From CAWJKP01 sp963843465 (GTDB lineage: Bacteria; Planctomycetota; Planctomycetia; Pirellulales; Thermoguttaceae): a stretch of 64,000 nucleotides of DNA. Made by a program: the position numbers and the translations under genes. The first letter of the stretch is position 1. Each line of letters begins with the position of its first letter. Below are positions 12,574 to 22,459 of the stretch, piece after piece. The notes beneath the pieces are model-generated. The model made no database searches. It was not told the origin of the DNA and saw only the letters and a list, made by a program, of their open reading frames with translations. The stretch covers positions 310,001 through 374,000 of the forward strand of contig CAWJKP010000004.1 of NCBI GenBank assembly GCA_963843465.1. The letters are read 5' to 3'.

Positions 12574-13091
12574 TCAGGTCCTGAGCTTGCTGAGATCTTT
12601 CGGTTCCAAGAGCGGCGAGCCGTCGGCGGCGTGGCCCACCTCGAAAGCCCGCAGCACGCGCATCATGCGGATGAACGTGTCGGGATCGAAGAGGTTGCGG
12701 GCGCCCGCTGGTCGCTGAGATGGGCGAAGACGATCTCCACCTCGGCCTGGAGCTGGCCGTCCTTGTGACTGGTGGCGGTGACCAGGGCTCCGTCCTTGTG
12801 GACGTACTCGATCTGGGCGGTGTAGATCAAGCTGTCGCCGGGGGTGACCTCGCCGTAGAAGATCGCCTTGGGGAGCTTGGCCAGCACGACCTTTTCGGTG
12901 AAGCGGCTGTGCTCGCAGACCAACAGCCCGCCGGTCTGGGCGACGCCCTCGATGATCAGCGAGCGGGGCATCAGCGGAAAGCCGGGGAAGTGGTCGTGGA
13001 GGTGGTCTTCGGCCAAGGAGACGTTCTTGATCGCCTTGGCACGCCGGCCGCTTTCGAACTCGATGAAGCGATCGATCCAATACCAGCGCAT
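12574..13091 (-). CDS. FabZ-like hotdog dehydratase, frameshifted near its end
   Basis: Start MRWYWIDRFIEFESGRRA at 13091. The hotdog core HFPGFPLMPRSLIIEGVAQT matches 3-hydroxyacyl-ACP dehydratases, but the usual PGVL is PRSL, so the active site may be altered. After VEIVFAHLSDQ, at about 12700-12712, the family-like continuation NLFDPDTFIRMMRVLRAFEV lies in another frame and runs to the stop at 12574. A single-base indel in the GC-rich stretch explains this. Read without correction the protein would end at 12663 with an unrelated tail. Third enzyme position of the operon, downstream of the acyl carrier protein. Confidence 0.8.
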
Positions 13092-13124
13092 GATTTTCCA
13101 GGCCCTCACCCGCGGCCGCCGGGA

Positions 13125-13517
13125 TCACCCGGTGACCGGAACCTTGCCCTCGATGAAGCGGCACATGTCGGCCACGGTGAGCAGGTTGGCGAAGTCCTGC
13201 ACGGCGGGGTTCTTGGCGAACTCGTCGAGGTTGGCGAAAGGCATCCGCTTGCGGAGCTCGGCCAGGCCCCGCTCGGTGACGCGGCCGTCCTGCACGTACT
13301 CGGCGTTGGTCAGCACGTCCTCGGGGAAAAGCTCTCCACGGGGGATCTTGATGTCGAAGGCCTTCTCCAGGCGGAAGACAATGTCCAAGAAGTCGATCGA
13401 CTCGGCCCCCAGGTCTCCCACCAGCGTGGCTTCGGGGGTCACTTCCTCTTCATCGACGCCCAGCGCCTCGACCAGCGCGTTGCGGATCTTCCCGTAGATT
13501 TCTTCCTTCGTCGGCAT
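13125..13517 (-). CDS. Acyl carrier protein with C-terminal extension
   Basis: 130 residues from the ATG at 13517, which has GGGAGG ten bases upstream. The phosphopantetheine serine sits in GDLGAESIDFLDIVF. ACPs are usually about 80 residues; this one continues with about 50 more (LTNAEYVQDGRVTERG and LRKRMPFANLDEF), an arrangement seen in the special ACPs of planctomycete operons of this type. It carries the growing acyl chain for the flanking enzymes. An earlier in-frame ATG at 13577 would translate the dispersed repeat and is rejected. Confidence 0.88.
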   Translation of the reverse strand: MPTKEEIYGKIRNALVEALGVDEEEVTPEATLVGDLGAESIDFLDIVFRLEKAFDIKIPRGELFPEDVLTNAEYVQDGRVTERGLAELRKRMPFANLDEFAKNPAVQDFANLLTVADMCRFIEGKVPVTG

Positions 13518-13536
13518 AACTCTCAAACCTCCCATT

Positions 13537-13595
13537 GTAGCAGGCACACGCCGTGTGCCGTCCGTGATTTGCGGCACACGGCGTGTGCCGACTAC
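13537..13595. repeat. Dispersed inverted repeat (same family as in putA)
   Basis: Arms 13537-13560 and 13572-13595 are complementary and share the GCACACGCCGTGTGCCG core with the putA linker. It lies between the reductase and the ACP gene, inside the operon. Confidence 0.88.
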
Positions 13596-13597
13596 TA

Positions 13598-14350
13598 TTA
13601 GTACCCGCCCAGGCTCAGCCCGCCGTCAACCCGCAGAACCTGCCCGGTCATGTAGCTCGAATCGTCGCTGGCCAGGAAGGCCACCACCCGGGCCACCTCC
13701 TCGGGCAGGCCCACCCGCCTGAGCGGAATGATCTCCTTGATCTTGTCGCCGACCAGGCCGCGGACCGCCTTGCTCATGTCGGTGTCGATCATCCCCGGAG
13801 CCACGGCGTTGACGCGGACCTTCCGCGGGGCCAGCTCCTTGGCCATGGCCCGGGTCAGGCCGTCGATGCCTCCCTTGCTGGCGGCGTAGTTGACCTGGCC
13901 GCGCGAGGCGAACTCGGCCGCCGTGCTGGAAAGATTCACCACCGTTCCGCTCCGCTGGTACATCATCTGCTGCACCGCGGCGCGGCAATAGTTGTAGGTG
14001 CCGAAGAGATTGGTTGCCAGCACGTCGAGCCACTGCTCGGGGAGCATCGAGCCCAGAAGCCCGTCGCGGACGATGCCCGCCGAGTTGACGAGGATGTCCA
14101 GCCGCTGGCGATCGTTGACGATCTCGTCGACCACCTGCTGCGCCCGGGCCGCATCACGGACGTCGGCCTGGACCGCCCGGACCTTATGGCCTTTGCCGGC
14201 CAGTTCGCCCACCAGGGCGCAGGCCGCCTCGCCGCTGGCCTGGTAGGCGAAGACCACCTCGGCGCCTTCGGAGGCCAGTTGCACGACGCAGGCCCGGCCG
14301 ATGCCGCGGCTGCCGCCGGTGACCAGGGCAATTTTTCCTGCCAATCGCAC
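13598..14350 (-). CDS. 3-oxoacyl-ACP reductase (FabG-like SDR)
   Basis: 250 residues, a full-length short-chain dehydrogenase. NADP-binding TGGSRGIGRA at the N terminus, NSAG at about 89, catalytic Ser in NLSSTAAEF, YxxxK as YAASKGG, then PGMIDTDM and the C-terminal GQVLRVDGGLSLGGY. Reduces 3-oxoacyl-ACP to the 3-hydroxy form for the adjacent dehydratases. Second gene of the operon, six bases from the first. Confidence 0.92.
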   Translation of the reverse strand: MRLAGKIALVTGGSRGIGRACVVQLASEGAEVVFAYQASGEAACALVGELAGKGHKVRAVQADVRDAARAQQVVDEIVNDRQRLDILVNSAGIVRDGLLGSMLPEQWLDVLATNLFGTYNYCRAAVQQMMYQRSGTVVNLSSTAAEFASRGQVNYAASKGGIDGLTRAMAKELAPRKVRVNAVAPGMIDTDMSKAVRGLVGDKIKEIIPLRRVGLPEEVARVVAFLASDDSSYMTGQVLRVDGGLSLGGY

Positions 14351-14356
14351 GGAGAA

Positions 14357-14857
14357 TCAGGTCCTTGGCTTGGGTTGGTTGGCTGCTCCACCGCGCCAGA
14401 GCAGGGCAAACAGGTTCCGCATCTGCTGCCGGACCAGCGCGTCGGTCGGCGCGTGTTCCGGCCGGGTGTCCGCCAGGTTGTAACGTTCCAGCACCAGTCG
14501 AGCGCCAACGGTCGTCCGCCCGTCCACGCTGCCCCGCACCTTGAGGGTCGTCTCGCGGTCCGTTTGCTCCAGGATCTCGGCCGTCACGGCGAGCGTTTGC
14601 GCCGGCTCGACGAATTGTCCGTACTTCACGTTGCGGGCCTCTTTGAGCACCACGAAACTGTGGCGGAAGTCCTCACTCGCCCGCACCAGCCACGCGCCGG
14701 CCTGGGTCATCGCCTCGAGCATCAATACCCCAGGCATGACCGGGAAACCGGGAAAATGGTCGGCTAAGTACTCTTCGGCCATGGTCAACGACTTCACCGC
14801 GGCCAGCCGAGTGCCCGGCTCCAGTTCGTCGATCCGATCGATCAGCAAGAATCGCAT
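14357..14857 (-). CDS. 3-hydroxyacyl-ACP dehydratase (FabZ-like)
   Basis: 166 residues. The dehydratase signature HFPGFPVMPGVLMLEAMTQA holds the catalytic His, and the Glu in LMLEA. Starts MRFLLIDRIDELEPG, as is usual for the planctomycete version. The C-terminal 30 residues extend beyond normal FabZ. It is the promoter-proximal gene of the five-gene operon and, unlike the second hotdog gene, keeps the full catalytic motif. Confidence 0.9.
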   Translation of the reverse strand: MRFLLIDRIDELEPGTRLAAVKSLTMAEEYLADHFPGFPVMPGVLMLEAMTQAGAWLVRASEDFRHSFVVLKEARNVKYGQFVEPAQTLAVTAEILEQTDRETTLKVRGSVDGRTTVGARLVLERYNLADTRPEHAPTDALVRQQMRNLFALLWRGGAANQPKPRT

Positions 14858-15467
14858 GGGCGTCCGTCAAACTTTAGCGCCTGCGCAAAGTAGGCGCAGG
14901 CCCGCAAATGCAAAGGCTTCAATATACTTGGCAGCCGCAGGGTTCACAACCGCGTTACAGAATAAATGCACCGAGCTTTTAAGGTCAACGGCAATAACGC
15001 CTTGCGCACTTCGAATTCCAAGCCTCCGAGCCACACGGCATGTCCCCTCTCCCTCCGGCAGAGGGTTGGGGTGGGAGTGCGGCACACTAGCCCGACGCGC
15101 AAGCGAGGGTCCCTTGTTTCAGCACCCTCGCTTGCGCTTCGGGCTGGTGTCCCACCACGAATAGCGCGGGATCAGCCACAGGCGGTAGGTCTCCCGGAGG
15201 ATCGGCCAGAATCGGTCGGAAGATTCAGATTATATCGACAGATCCGGGTGCCAAATTGGCAGCCTGTTTCCCGAGCGGCGACGAGCCCGAACTCACAACT
15301 CGTTTGCCGGCAACAAGTTCTGCCCAGGCGCGCGCCGTTGGCACGGACTTTGCCCTCCTTGAGTTTCATCACGGCCACTTGCTGGGATTGGCCGAGTGGC
15401 GAAAGCCTGGAACCGGTTTTCGGCGGAATCCCGCAAACGACGACTTCTCACTTAGGAGGGTCTGAAA
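14858..15467. other. Intergenic region with a dispersed hairpin
   Basis: 610 bases between divergent units (the lipid operon and the Hsp20 operon), which must hold both promoters. The only clear structure is the inverted repeat at 15085-15149. No convincing gene. Confidence 0.55.
15085..15149. repeat. Dispersed inverted repeat
   Basis: Arms 15085-15109 and 15125-15149 (core AGCCCGACGCGCAAGCGAGG) pair with few mismatches. One of the recurrent intergenic hairpin types of this chromosome. Confidence 0.85.
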
Positions 15468-15911
15468 ATGGTCTTTCGCTACAACTTTCCTCGCGGCACG
15501 GCGAGTCAACTTCGCCGGGAAATGGATCGGCTTCTGTCAAGCTTCGTCGGCAACTTCGCCGACGGTGGTCAGCCCTGGGTCGAGCGCGGTCAGCCGAGCG
15601 TCAACGTTTGGGAAAGCGGCGACGCGGTGGTTGCGGAAGCGGAATTGCCGGGCGTGCAACGGGACCAGATCGATATCTCGGTGGTCGGCAACGAACTGAC
15701 GCTCAAGGTCGAGCGCCCCGAACTGGAGAAGGAAGGAGTGACGTTCCATCGCCGCGAGCGGCCCGGCGGCTCCTTCGTCCGCGTGCTGCGACTGCCGACG
15801 GAAGTCGATGCCGACCGGGTGGAGGCCAATCTCTGCAACGGCGTCCTCACCGTGACTTTGCCCAAGGCAGAGTCCGCCCGGCCGCGGAAGATTCACGTCG
15901 CCACCAAGTGA
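15468..15911 (+). CDS. Small heat shock protein Hsp20, copy 1
   Basis: 147 residues. Alpha-crystallin domain from about residue 45 (PSVNVWESGDAVVAEAELPG) to the C-terminal PKAESARPRKIHV, with NGVLTVTLPKAE as its last strand. A holdase chaperone that binds unfolding proteins. GGAGGG lies nine bases before the ATG. First of three Hsp20 genes in a row; its end is nearly the same as that of copy 2 (ARPRKI), pointing to tandem duplication. Confidence 0.92.
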   Translation: MVFRYNFPRGTASQLRREMDRLLSSFVGNFADGGQPWVERGQPSVNVWESGDAVVAEAELPGVQRDQIDISVVGNELTLKVERPELEKEGVTFHRRERPGGSFVRVLRLPTEVDADRVEANLCNGVLTVTLPKAESARPRKIHVATK

Positions 15912-15917
15912 AAATCG

Positions 15918-15969
15918 TACTCGTCACGCTCCGCGTGACGCACGCCCTCACGCGGAGCGTGAGGAGTAC
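15918..15969. repeat. Inverted repeat between Hsp20 genes
   Basis: Arms of about 21 bases (TACTCGTCACGCTCCGCGTGA and its complement) lie in the gap between copies 1 and 2. It could attenuate or stabilise the transcript. Confidence 0.8.
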
Positions 15970-16021
15970 AAACAGGTGCAACCCGATCCGAAATCAAAGA
16001 AAGAAAGAAGGAGGCCCAACC

Positions 16022-16423
16022 ATGGCCGAGGAAACGACCCTTGCCAAGTCCGCCGCGGAAACCGGCGCGGCCGCCGAGCCCACCTGGTGCGGCGCTTGCT
16101 ATCGCCCCAACGTGGACATCCTCGAAGAGAACGACGAGCTGCTGGTGCTGGCCGATGTCCCCGGCGCCAGCGGCGAAAACATCGCCGTCGACTTCCGCGA
16201 CGGCACGCTGACGATTCACGCCAAGGTTGCACCGCGGGAGCAACCGGGCGCCAGTTGCCTGATCCAGGAGTACGGCGTAGGCGACTACTACCGCACCTTC
16301 CAAGTGAGCGAGGCGATCGACGCGGGCAAGATCGTCGCCGAGTATCACGACGGCGTGTTGACGCTCCACTTGCCCAAGGCCGAATCGGCCCGGCCGCGGA
16401 AAATCTCCGTGAAGACCGCCTGA
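16022..16423 (+). CDS. Small heat shock protein Hsp20, copy 2
   Basis: 133 residues from the ATG at 16022, which follows an AAGGAGG site. Alpha-crystallin domain: PNVDILEENDELLVLADVPG through YHDGVLTLHLPKAE. Shorter N-terminal region than copy 1, with CGACYRPN before the domain. Same orientation and operon as its neighbours. Confidence 0.9.
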   Translation: MAEETTLAKSAAETGAAAEPTWCGACYRPNVDILEENDELLVLADVPGASGENIAVDFRDGTLTIHAKVAPREQPGASCLIQEYGVGDYYRTFQVSEAIDAGKIVAEYHDGVLTLHLPKAESARPRKISVKTA

Positions 16424-16461
16424 AACGGCGCAAGACCTTTGCAAAAGGGAGGAACTATCCG

Positions 16462-16941
16462 ATGAGTCCGATCCCCTGGAAGACCAAGGACCACGAAGGC
16501 GAGGGCGGCCAGTTGTCGCCGCTGTCAACGCTGCGGGCCGAAGTGGAACGACTCTTCGACTCGTTCATGCGCGACCCAAAGGCCGTGCTGGACTGGCCTT
16601 TCGGACAACGCGCCTTCGAACCGGCGGTCGACGTGGCGGAGAACGACCAGGAGGTGACGGTCCGGGCCGAGTTGCCCGGGGTCAAGCCCGAGGAGCTCAC
16701 CGTCACCGTCAGCGGCAACCAGCTCGTGCTGGCCGGCGAGAAGCAGGAAGAGTCGGAGGACAAGGGCAAGGGGCACCATCGCGTGGAGAGCCGCTACGGC
16801 TCGTTCCGCCGCAGTATCCCCTTGCCCGAGGTGGTGGACCAGAACCAGGTCGAGGCGGAATACGCCAACGGGGTGCTGACGATTCACCTGAAGAAGTCGC
16901 CGGCCGTGGCCCCGAAGAAAATCGAGGTCAAGACCAAGTAG
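16462..16941 (+). CDS. Small heat shock protein Hsp20, copy 3
   Basis: 159 residues from the ATG at 16462, with GGGAGGA ten bases upstream. Domain: PAVDVAENDQEVTVRAELPG, then YGSFRRSIPLP and ANGVLTIHLKKS. This is the most classical class A-type member, with an acidic GEKQEESEDKGKG insertion in the middle. Closes the Hsp20 operon. Confidence 0.92.
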   Translation: MSPIPWKTKDHEGEGGQLSPLSTLRAEVERLFDSFMRDPKAVLDWPFGQRAFEPAVDVAENDQEVTVRAELPGVKPEELTVTVSGNQLVLAGEKQEESEDKGKGHHRVESRYGSFRRSIPLPEVVDQNQVEAEYANGVLTIHLKKSPAVAPKKIEVKTK

Positions 16942-16968
16942 CCCGCTGCCTTGAGAGGTGGGACCCAA

Positions 16969-17188
16969 CGTAGGGTGGGACAAGCTCGCGTGAGCGAGCG
17001 CCGGCCCACCGGCAGCAAGCAGGACTCGCGTGAGCGAGCGCCGGCCCGCCGGCAGCAAGCAGGGCTCGCGTGAGCGAGCGCCGGCCCACCGGCAGCAAGC
17101 AGGGCTCGCGTGTGCGAGTGCCGGCCCGCCGGTGTCAAGCCGGTTTGGTGGGCCGGCGCTTGCCGTTGCGAGTTTGTCCCACCCTACA
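16969..17188. repeat. Compound repeat: 40-bp tandem units inside an inverted repeat
   Basis: Four 40-bp units begin at 16985, 17025, 17065 and 17105 (core CTCGCGTGAGCGAGCGCCGG; the last is diverged). They are enclosed by GTAGGGTGGGACAAG on the left and its complement near 17174-17188. The 435-base gap 16942-17376 holds no gene. Confidence 0.88.
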
Positions 17189-17376
17189 GACTTATGGTGC
17201 GCCACCTGCCCTTCTACGTTCGACCATGTGCCCCACCCGTCGGGTGTGCCCTTTCCATTTTGGTCACCTCGGCCTATAAATAATAGGGCGAGCGAGGATG
17301 CTTGCTTGTGTGACGCCTTGATGACAGCGGCGACAGGTAGCCTCGCTGGCTCACGTTATCCCCCGAGGAGGGGTTA

Positions 17377-17840
17377 ATGGACATCGGTTACAATCTGAAC
17401 ACCGAGTCGATCCAACATGCCGATCCACTTCCGCCGTTGTGTGTCGACCCCGAGACCCCGATCCGTGAGGTGCTGGTATTGCTCAAGCAGCGCCGCAGGG
17501 GGGAGTTGCTCGTCTGTCGCGGCGGGGTGTTAATGGGGATCTTCACCGAGCGCGACTTCCTGCGGCTCATGGCCCGTCGAGAAGATCTTGACGCGCCGGT
17601 CGAGCAAGTTATGACCCGGGACCCGGTGACGATTCGGGCGGAAGACAGCGTCGGTCAGGCCGTCAGCAGCATGTCGGCTCACGGCTATCGGCGGCTGCCG
17701 ATTGTCGACGCGGAGGGCCGGCCGACGGGGCTGGTGAACATCGCCGGCATTGTCCATTGGCTGGTGCAACATTTTCCCCAGGCCGTCTATAACCTCCCGC
17801 CCGTGCCCAATCCCACAACCCAAGAGCGAGAAGGCCCTTG

Positions 17841-17841
<1 letters not shown>
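17377..17841 (+). CDS. Two-CBS-domain protein
   Basis: 154 residues made of two CBS motifs: residues about 20-70 (GIFTERDFLRLMARR) and about 78-135 (VMTRDPVTIRAEDSVGQA, GYRRLPIVDAEGRPTGLVNI). CBS pairs bind adenine nucleotides and tune the activity of a partner. Good ribosome site (GAGGAGGGG). Its stop overlaps the start of the next gene, korA, by one base, so it is translationally coupled to the oxidoreductase and is a likely energy-sensing regulator of it. Confidence 0.88.
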
Positions 17842-19716
<1,875 letters not shown>

Positions 19717-19733
19717 ACTCCACAAGCATCACG

Positions 19734-19790
19734 TACGTCAGGCTTTCCAGCCTGACTGGTCTGTTCTGTCAGGCTGGAAAGCCTGACGTA
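19734..19790. repeat. Inverted repeat between korA and korB
   Basis: Arms 19734-19755 and 19769-19790 (TACGTCAGGCTTTCCAGCCT and complement) are perfect over 22 bases. It occupies the 156-base korA-korB gap. Confidence 0.9.
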
Positions 19791-19872
19791 CTTTCGTGCC
19801 TCGGAACTGTCAAGCGTGGCAGCCGACGACTGATCGCTGAGCACGTACCACTAACAAATAACCGCTATTTCC

Positions 19873-20903
19873 ATGGCCACTGACCTCTCCGCCCGCCCCC
19901 GCCAAACTCTCGCCCAACGACTTCGCCAGCGGACAGGACGTCCGCTGGTGCCCCGGCTGCGGCGACTACGCCATCCTGGCGCAAATGAAAAAGGCCCTCT
20001 CCACCCTGGGCATCCCGCCGGAGAAGCTGGTCTTCATCTCCGGGATCGGCTGCTCCAGCCGTTTCCCCTACTACCTGAACACTTACGGCATGCACTCGAT
20101 CCACGGCCGGGCGCCGGCGGTGGCGACCGGGCTGAAGGCCACCCGGCCCGATCTTTCCGTCTGGGTCATCACCGGCGACGGCGACGGACTGTCGATCGGC
20201 GGCAACCACCTGATCCACGCCATTCGCCGTAACCTCGACATCAACATCGTGTTGTTCAACAACCGCATTTACGGCCTCACCAAGGGGCAGTACTCGCCCA
20301 CCTCGCCCTTGGGCAAAGTCACCAAGAGCACGCCTTTCGGCGCCATCGACAACCCCTTGAACATCCTCTCCGTGGCCATCGGCTGCGAGGCAACCTTCGT
20401 CGCCCGCACCGTGGACGTCAATACCCAGCACCTGGGCATGGTCCTCAAGCGTGCGGCCGAGCACCAGGGCACCTCCTTCGTCGAGGTCTACCAGAACTGC
20501 ATCGTCTTCTACGACGGCGCCTTCCAGTACGCCCAGGAGAAGGCCACCCGCGCCGACAGCACGCTGGAGCTGGAGCACGGCAAGCCGATGATCTTCGGCA
20601 AAAACCGCGACAAGGGCATCCGACTGAACGGCATGGAGCCGGAAGTGGTGACCCTGGGCGACGGCATCACCGAAGCGGACCTCCTGGTCCACGACGAGAA
20701 GCGCCAAGGAGCCCAGCCTGGCCTACCTGCTCAGCCGCATGCGCCAGCCCGACTTCCCCGAGCCGATCGGCGTCTTCCGCTGTGTGGAGAAGCCGCGGTA
20801 CGACGACCTCTTGAATGCGCAGATCCGCCAGGCCGTCGCCAGCGAGGGCCCCGGCGACCTCGACGAGCTGTTCCGCGACGGCGAGACCTGGGAGGTAAAA
20901 TAG
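19873..20903 (+). pseudogene. korB: 2-oxoacid:ferredoxin oxidoreductase beta subunit, two frameshifts
   Basis: Thiamine-diphosphate-binding partner of the alpha subunit, about 340 residues. Seen: DVRWCPGCGDYAILAQMKKA, SGIGCSSRFPYY, GDGDGLSIGGNH (ThDP motif), NNRIYGLTKGQYSPTS. Two breaks: an extra C in the run of five at 19896-19900, which separates the ATG from the conserved start, and an extra C at 20702, after which LAYLLSRMRQPDFPEPIGVF continues in frame to the stop at 20901. Translated as is, the protein would start at 19985 and end wrongly. Confidence 0.85.
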
Positions 20904-20907
20904 CGAC

Positions 20908-21414
20908 ATGGCCCGCTGCCCTTTCTGCGGTTTCGAGAACATCGACGGCGCCGACGCCTGCGACAAGTGCGAGCAGTCGATCTCTTCGTTGACCAAGCTT
21001 CGCCCGGCGACCGAGGTCGAGCGGAGCATCATGAAGGACTCGATCTGCGACCTGGTGCCGCGGGAGCCGTTGGTCGTGGCCCCCTCGACGCCGCTGGGGG
21101 AAGTGCTCTCGCGGATGGCCGACCGCAACGTGGGCTGCGCGATCGTGGTCCGCGATCACCAGGTGGCCGGGATCTTTACCGAGCGGGACCTGCTTTTGCG
21201 GTTGAACGTCGAGGCCCCGGAGCTCCTCGACCGGCCGGTGGCGGACTTCATGACCGCCTCGGTGGAAACCCTGGAGCTGGACGACCGCATCGCCTTCGCC
21301 CTGCACAAGATGGACCTCGGCGGCTACCGCCACATCCCCATCCTCAGCGAGGGCCGCATCACCGGCGTCATCTCCGCCCGGCATATCCTGCGGCACATCA
21401 GCGCGGCGCTGTGA
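20908..21414 (+). CDS. Zinc-ribbon plus two-CBS-domain protein
   Basis: 168 residues. An N-terminal zinc ribbon (CPFCGFENIDGADACDKCEQ) is followed by two CBS motifs (GIFTERDLLLRLN; FMTASVETLELDDRIAFALH; GYRHIPILSEGRITGVI). It begins four bases after the korB stop and resembles the CBS protein at the other end of the operon. The two probably act together on the oxidoreductase, perhaps as adenylate-charge sensors; that is inference. Confidence 0.85.
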   Translation: MARCPFCGFENIDGADACDKCEQSISSLTKLRPATEVERSIMKDSICDLVPREPLVVAPSTPLGEVLSRMADRNVGCAIVVRDHQVAGIFTERDLLLRLNVEAPELLDRPVADFMTASVETLELDDRIAFALHKMDLGGYRHIPILSEGRITGVISARHILRHISAAL

Positions 21415-21489
21415 AGCGGCCATTCTTGTAGGTTATGCTTCAGCATAACGGGCGGGTGACGGGTAATTGTTGCGCCGGGAGAAGAAAAG

Positions 21490-21550
21490 GGGATAAGTCC
21501 AATTGTTTTCTCTGCGGAGCCCCCGTTAGCGCCGATATTGGACTTATCCC
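21490..21550. repeat. Inverted-repeat element, left copy beside the DUF1963 gene
   Basis: GGGATAAGTCCAAT at 21490-21503 pairs with 21537-21550. A near-identical element in the same orientation lies at 22389-22451 on the other side of the gene. A shorter hairpin (TTATGCTTCAGCATAA) sits just upstream near 21433. Confidence 0.85.
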
Positions 21551-21570
21551 AATACTCTTTTCATTCTCCT

Positions 21571-22359
21571 TCAGCAACAGGCCCACCCGAAGGCCGCAAT
21601 CTCCTTGTGTTCGGGGCATTGCGTGATATGGCCGCAGCCAACATCGCCGAACATGAACGGCACGTTGTCCTCGGAGTCCACCTGGAAGACGTGGACCATC
21701 TGGCGCCCGCATTGCGGGCAGTGCGGGTATTCGACGCGTTGTACCCACGCAGGCCACCCAGCCAGCTTATCCCCCGACTGACTGATCGCAATTTGCTCAG
21801 CCGGGCAATCATTCATTGGGTACGTAAGGACGAAATCTAACTCGGAACATTCGATCCGAAGCGTCCCTGCGTTGAAATCGTAGGTGTACTTCAGGCCAAG
21901 TTGATCGTGTTCGGCAGGTGCCGGGAGATCAGCGAAGCGGTTCCAGCCAACGATCTGCTTCACGGGCCAGAGGCAATCCTGCTGCGGCATGGAAGTCATT
22001 AGGCTGGGGCCACTCGGCAGGACGACACGGACGCGGCTCAGGTCGTCCGCAAACGGTTCCCAGCCTCCCATGCCTTGGCAATCGTCTCGTGTGCAGTAGA
22101 ACAATTGCAGCAGGCCAGCGCCGAATTGCCGACCGAGTTCTTCGGGCAGGTCATGCAGGTCGAGCTGAAGGAAGAGCATCAACGGATTCTTGCAGTGCCC
22201 ACACTCGGGCCATTGCGCGTCGGGCCCGATCCAAGGCATACCGCAGAATTTCGAGCCTGTCACCGGGCCATCGCCTTCCCGCACGATGGGCTTCCAGGCT
22301 GGCCGTCGCTGCTTGGCGAGCCAGGGCTCCAACCGCTCGACAATCTCCTCAGGTGTCAT
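21571..22359 (-). CDS. DUF1963 (YwqG-like) protein
   Basis: 262 residues. The family pattern is clear: SKFCGMPWIGPDAQWPECGH, then PLMLFLQLDL, LLQLFYCTRDDC, and a C-terminal cysteine pair region (CPQCGRQMVHVFQVDSEDN, GDVGCGHITQCPEHKEI). DUF1963 proteins are of unknown function and often sit near polymorphic-toxin immunity genes. Four Cys pairs suggest bound zinc. It is bracketed by two copies of the same hairpin element. Confidence 0.8.
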   Translation of the reverse strand: MTPEEIVERLEPWLAKQRRPAWKPIVREGDGPVTGSKFCGMPWIGPDAQWPECGHCKNPLMLFLQLDLHDLPEELGRQFGAGLLQLFYCTRDDCQGMGGWEPFADDLSRVRVVLPSGPSLMTSMPQQDCLWPVKQIVGWNRFADLPAPAEHDQLGLKYTYDFNAGTLRIECSELDFVLTYPMNDCPAEQIAISQSGDKLAGWPAWVQRVEYPHCPQCGRQMVHVFQVDSEDNVPFMFGDVGCGHITQCPEHKEIAAFGWACC

Positions 22360-22388
22360 AGCGTCAACCCAATTGTGGAGGAATAACA

Positions 22389-22451
22389 GGGGATAAGTCC
22401 AAGTGTCTTGTTTGCAGAGTCCTCTTTAGCGCCGATATTGGACTTATCCCC
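22389..22451. repeat. Inverted-repeat element, right copy beside the DUF1963 gene
   Basis: GGGGATAAGTCCAA at 22389-22402 pairs with 22436-22451. The inner half (TTAGCGCCGATATTGGACTT) is identical to the left copy. Confidence 0.85.
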
Positions 22452-22459
22452 TTTTCCCC

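Noticed and set aside
16985..17144. CRISPR array
   Set aside because: 40-base units without spacers, enclosed in an inverted repeat of the chromosome's common type.
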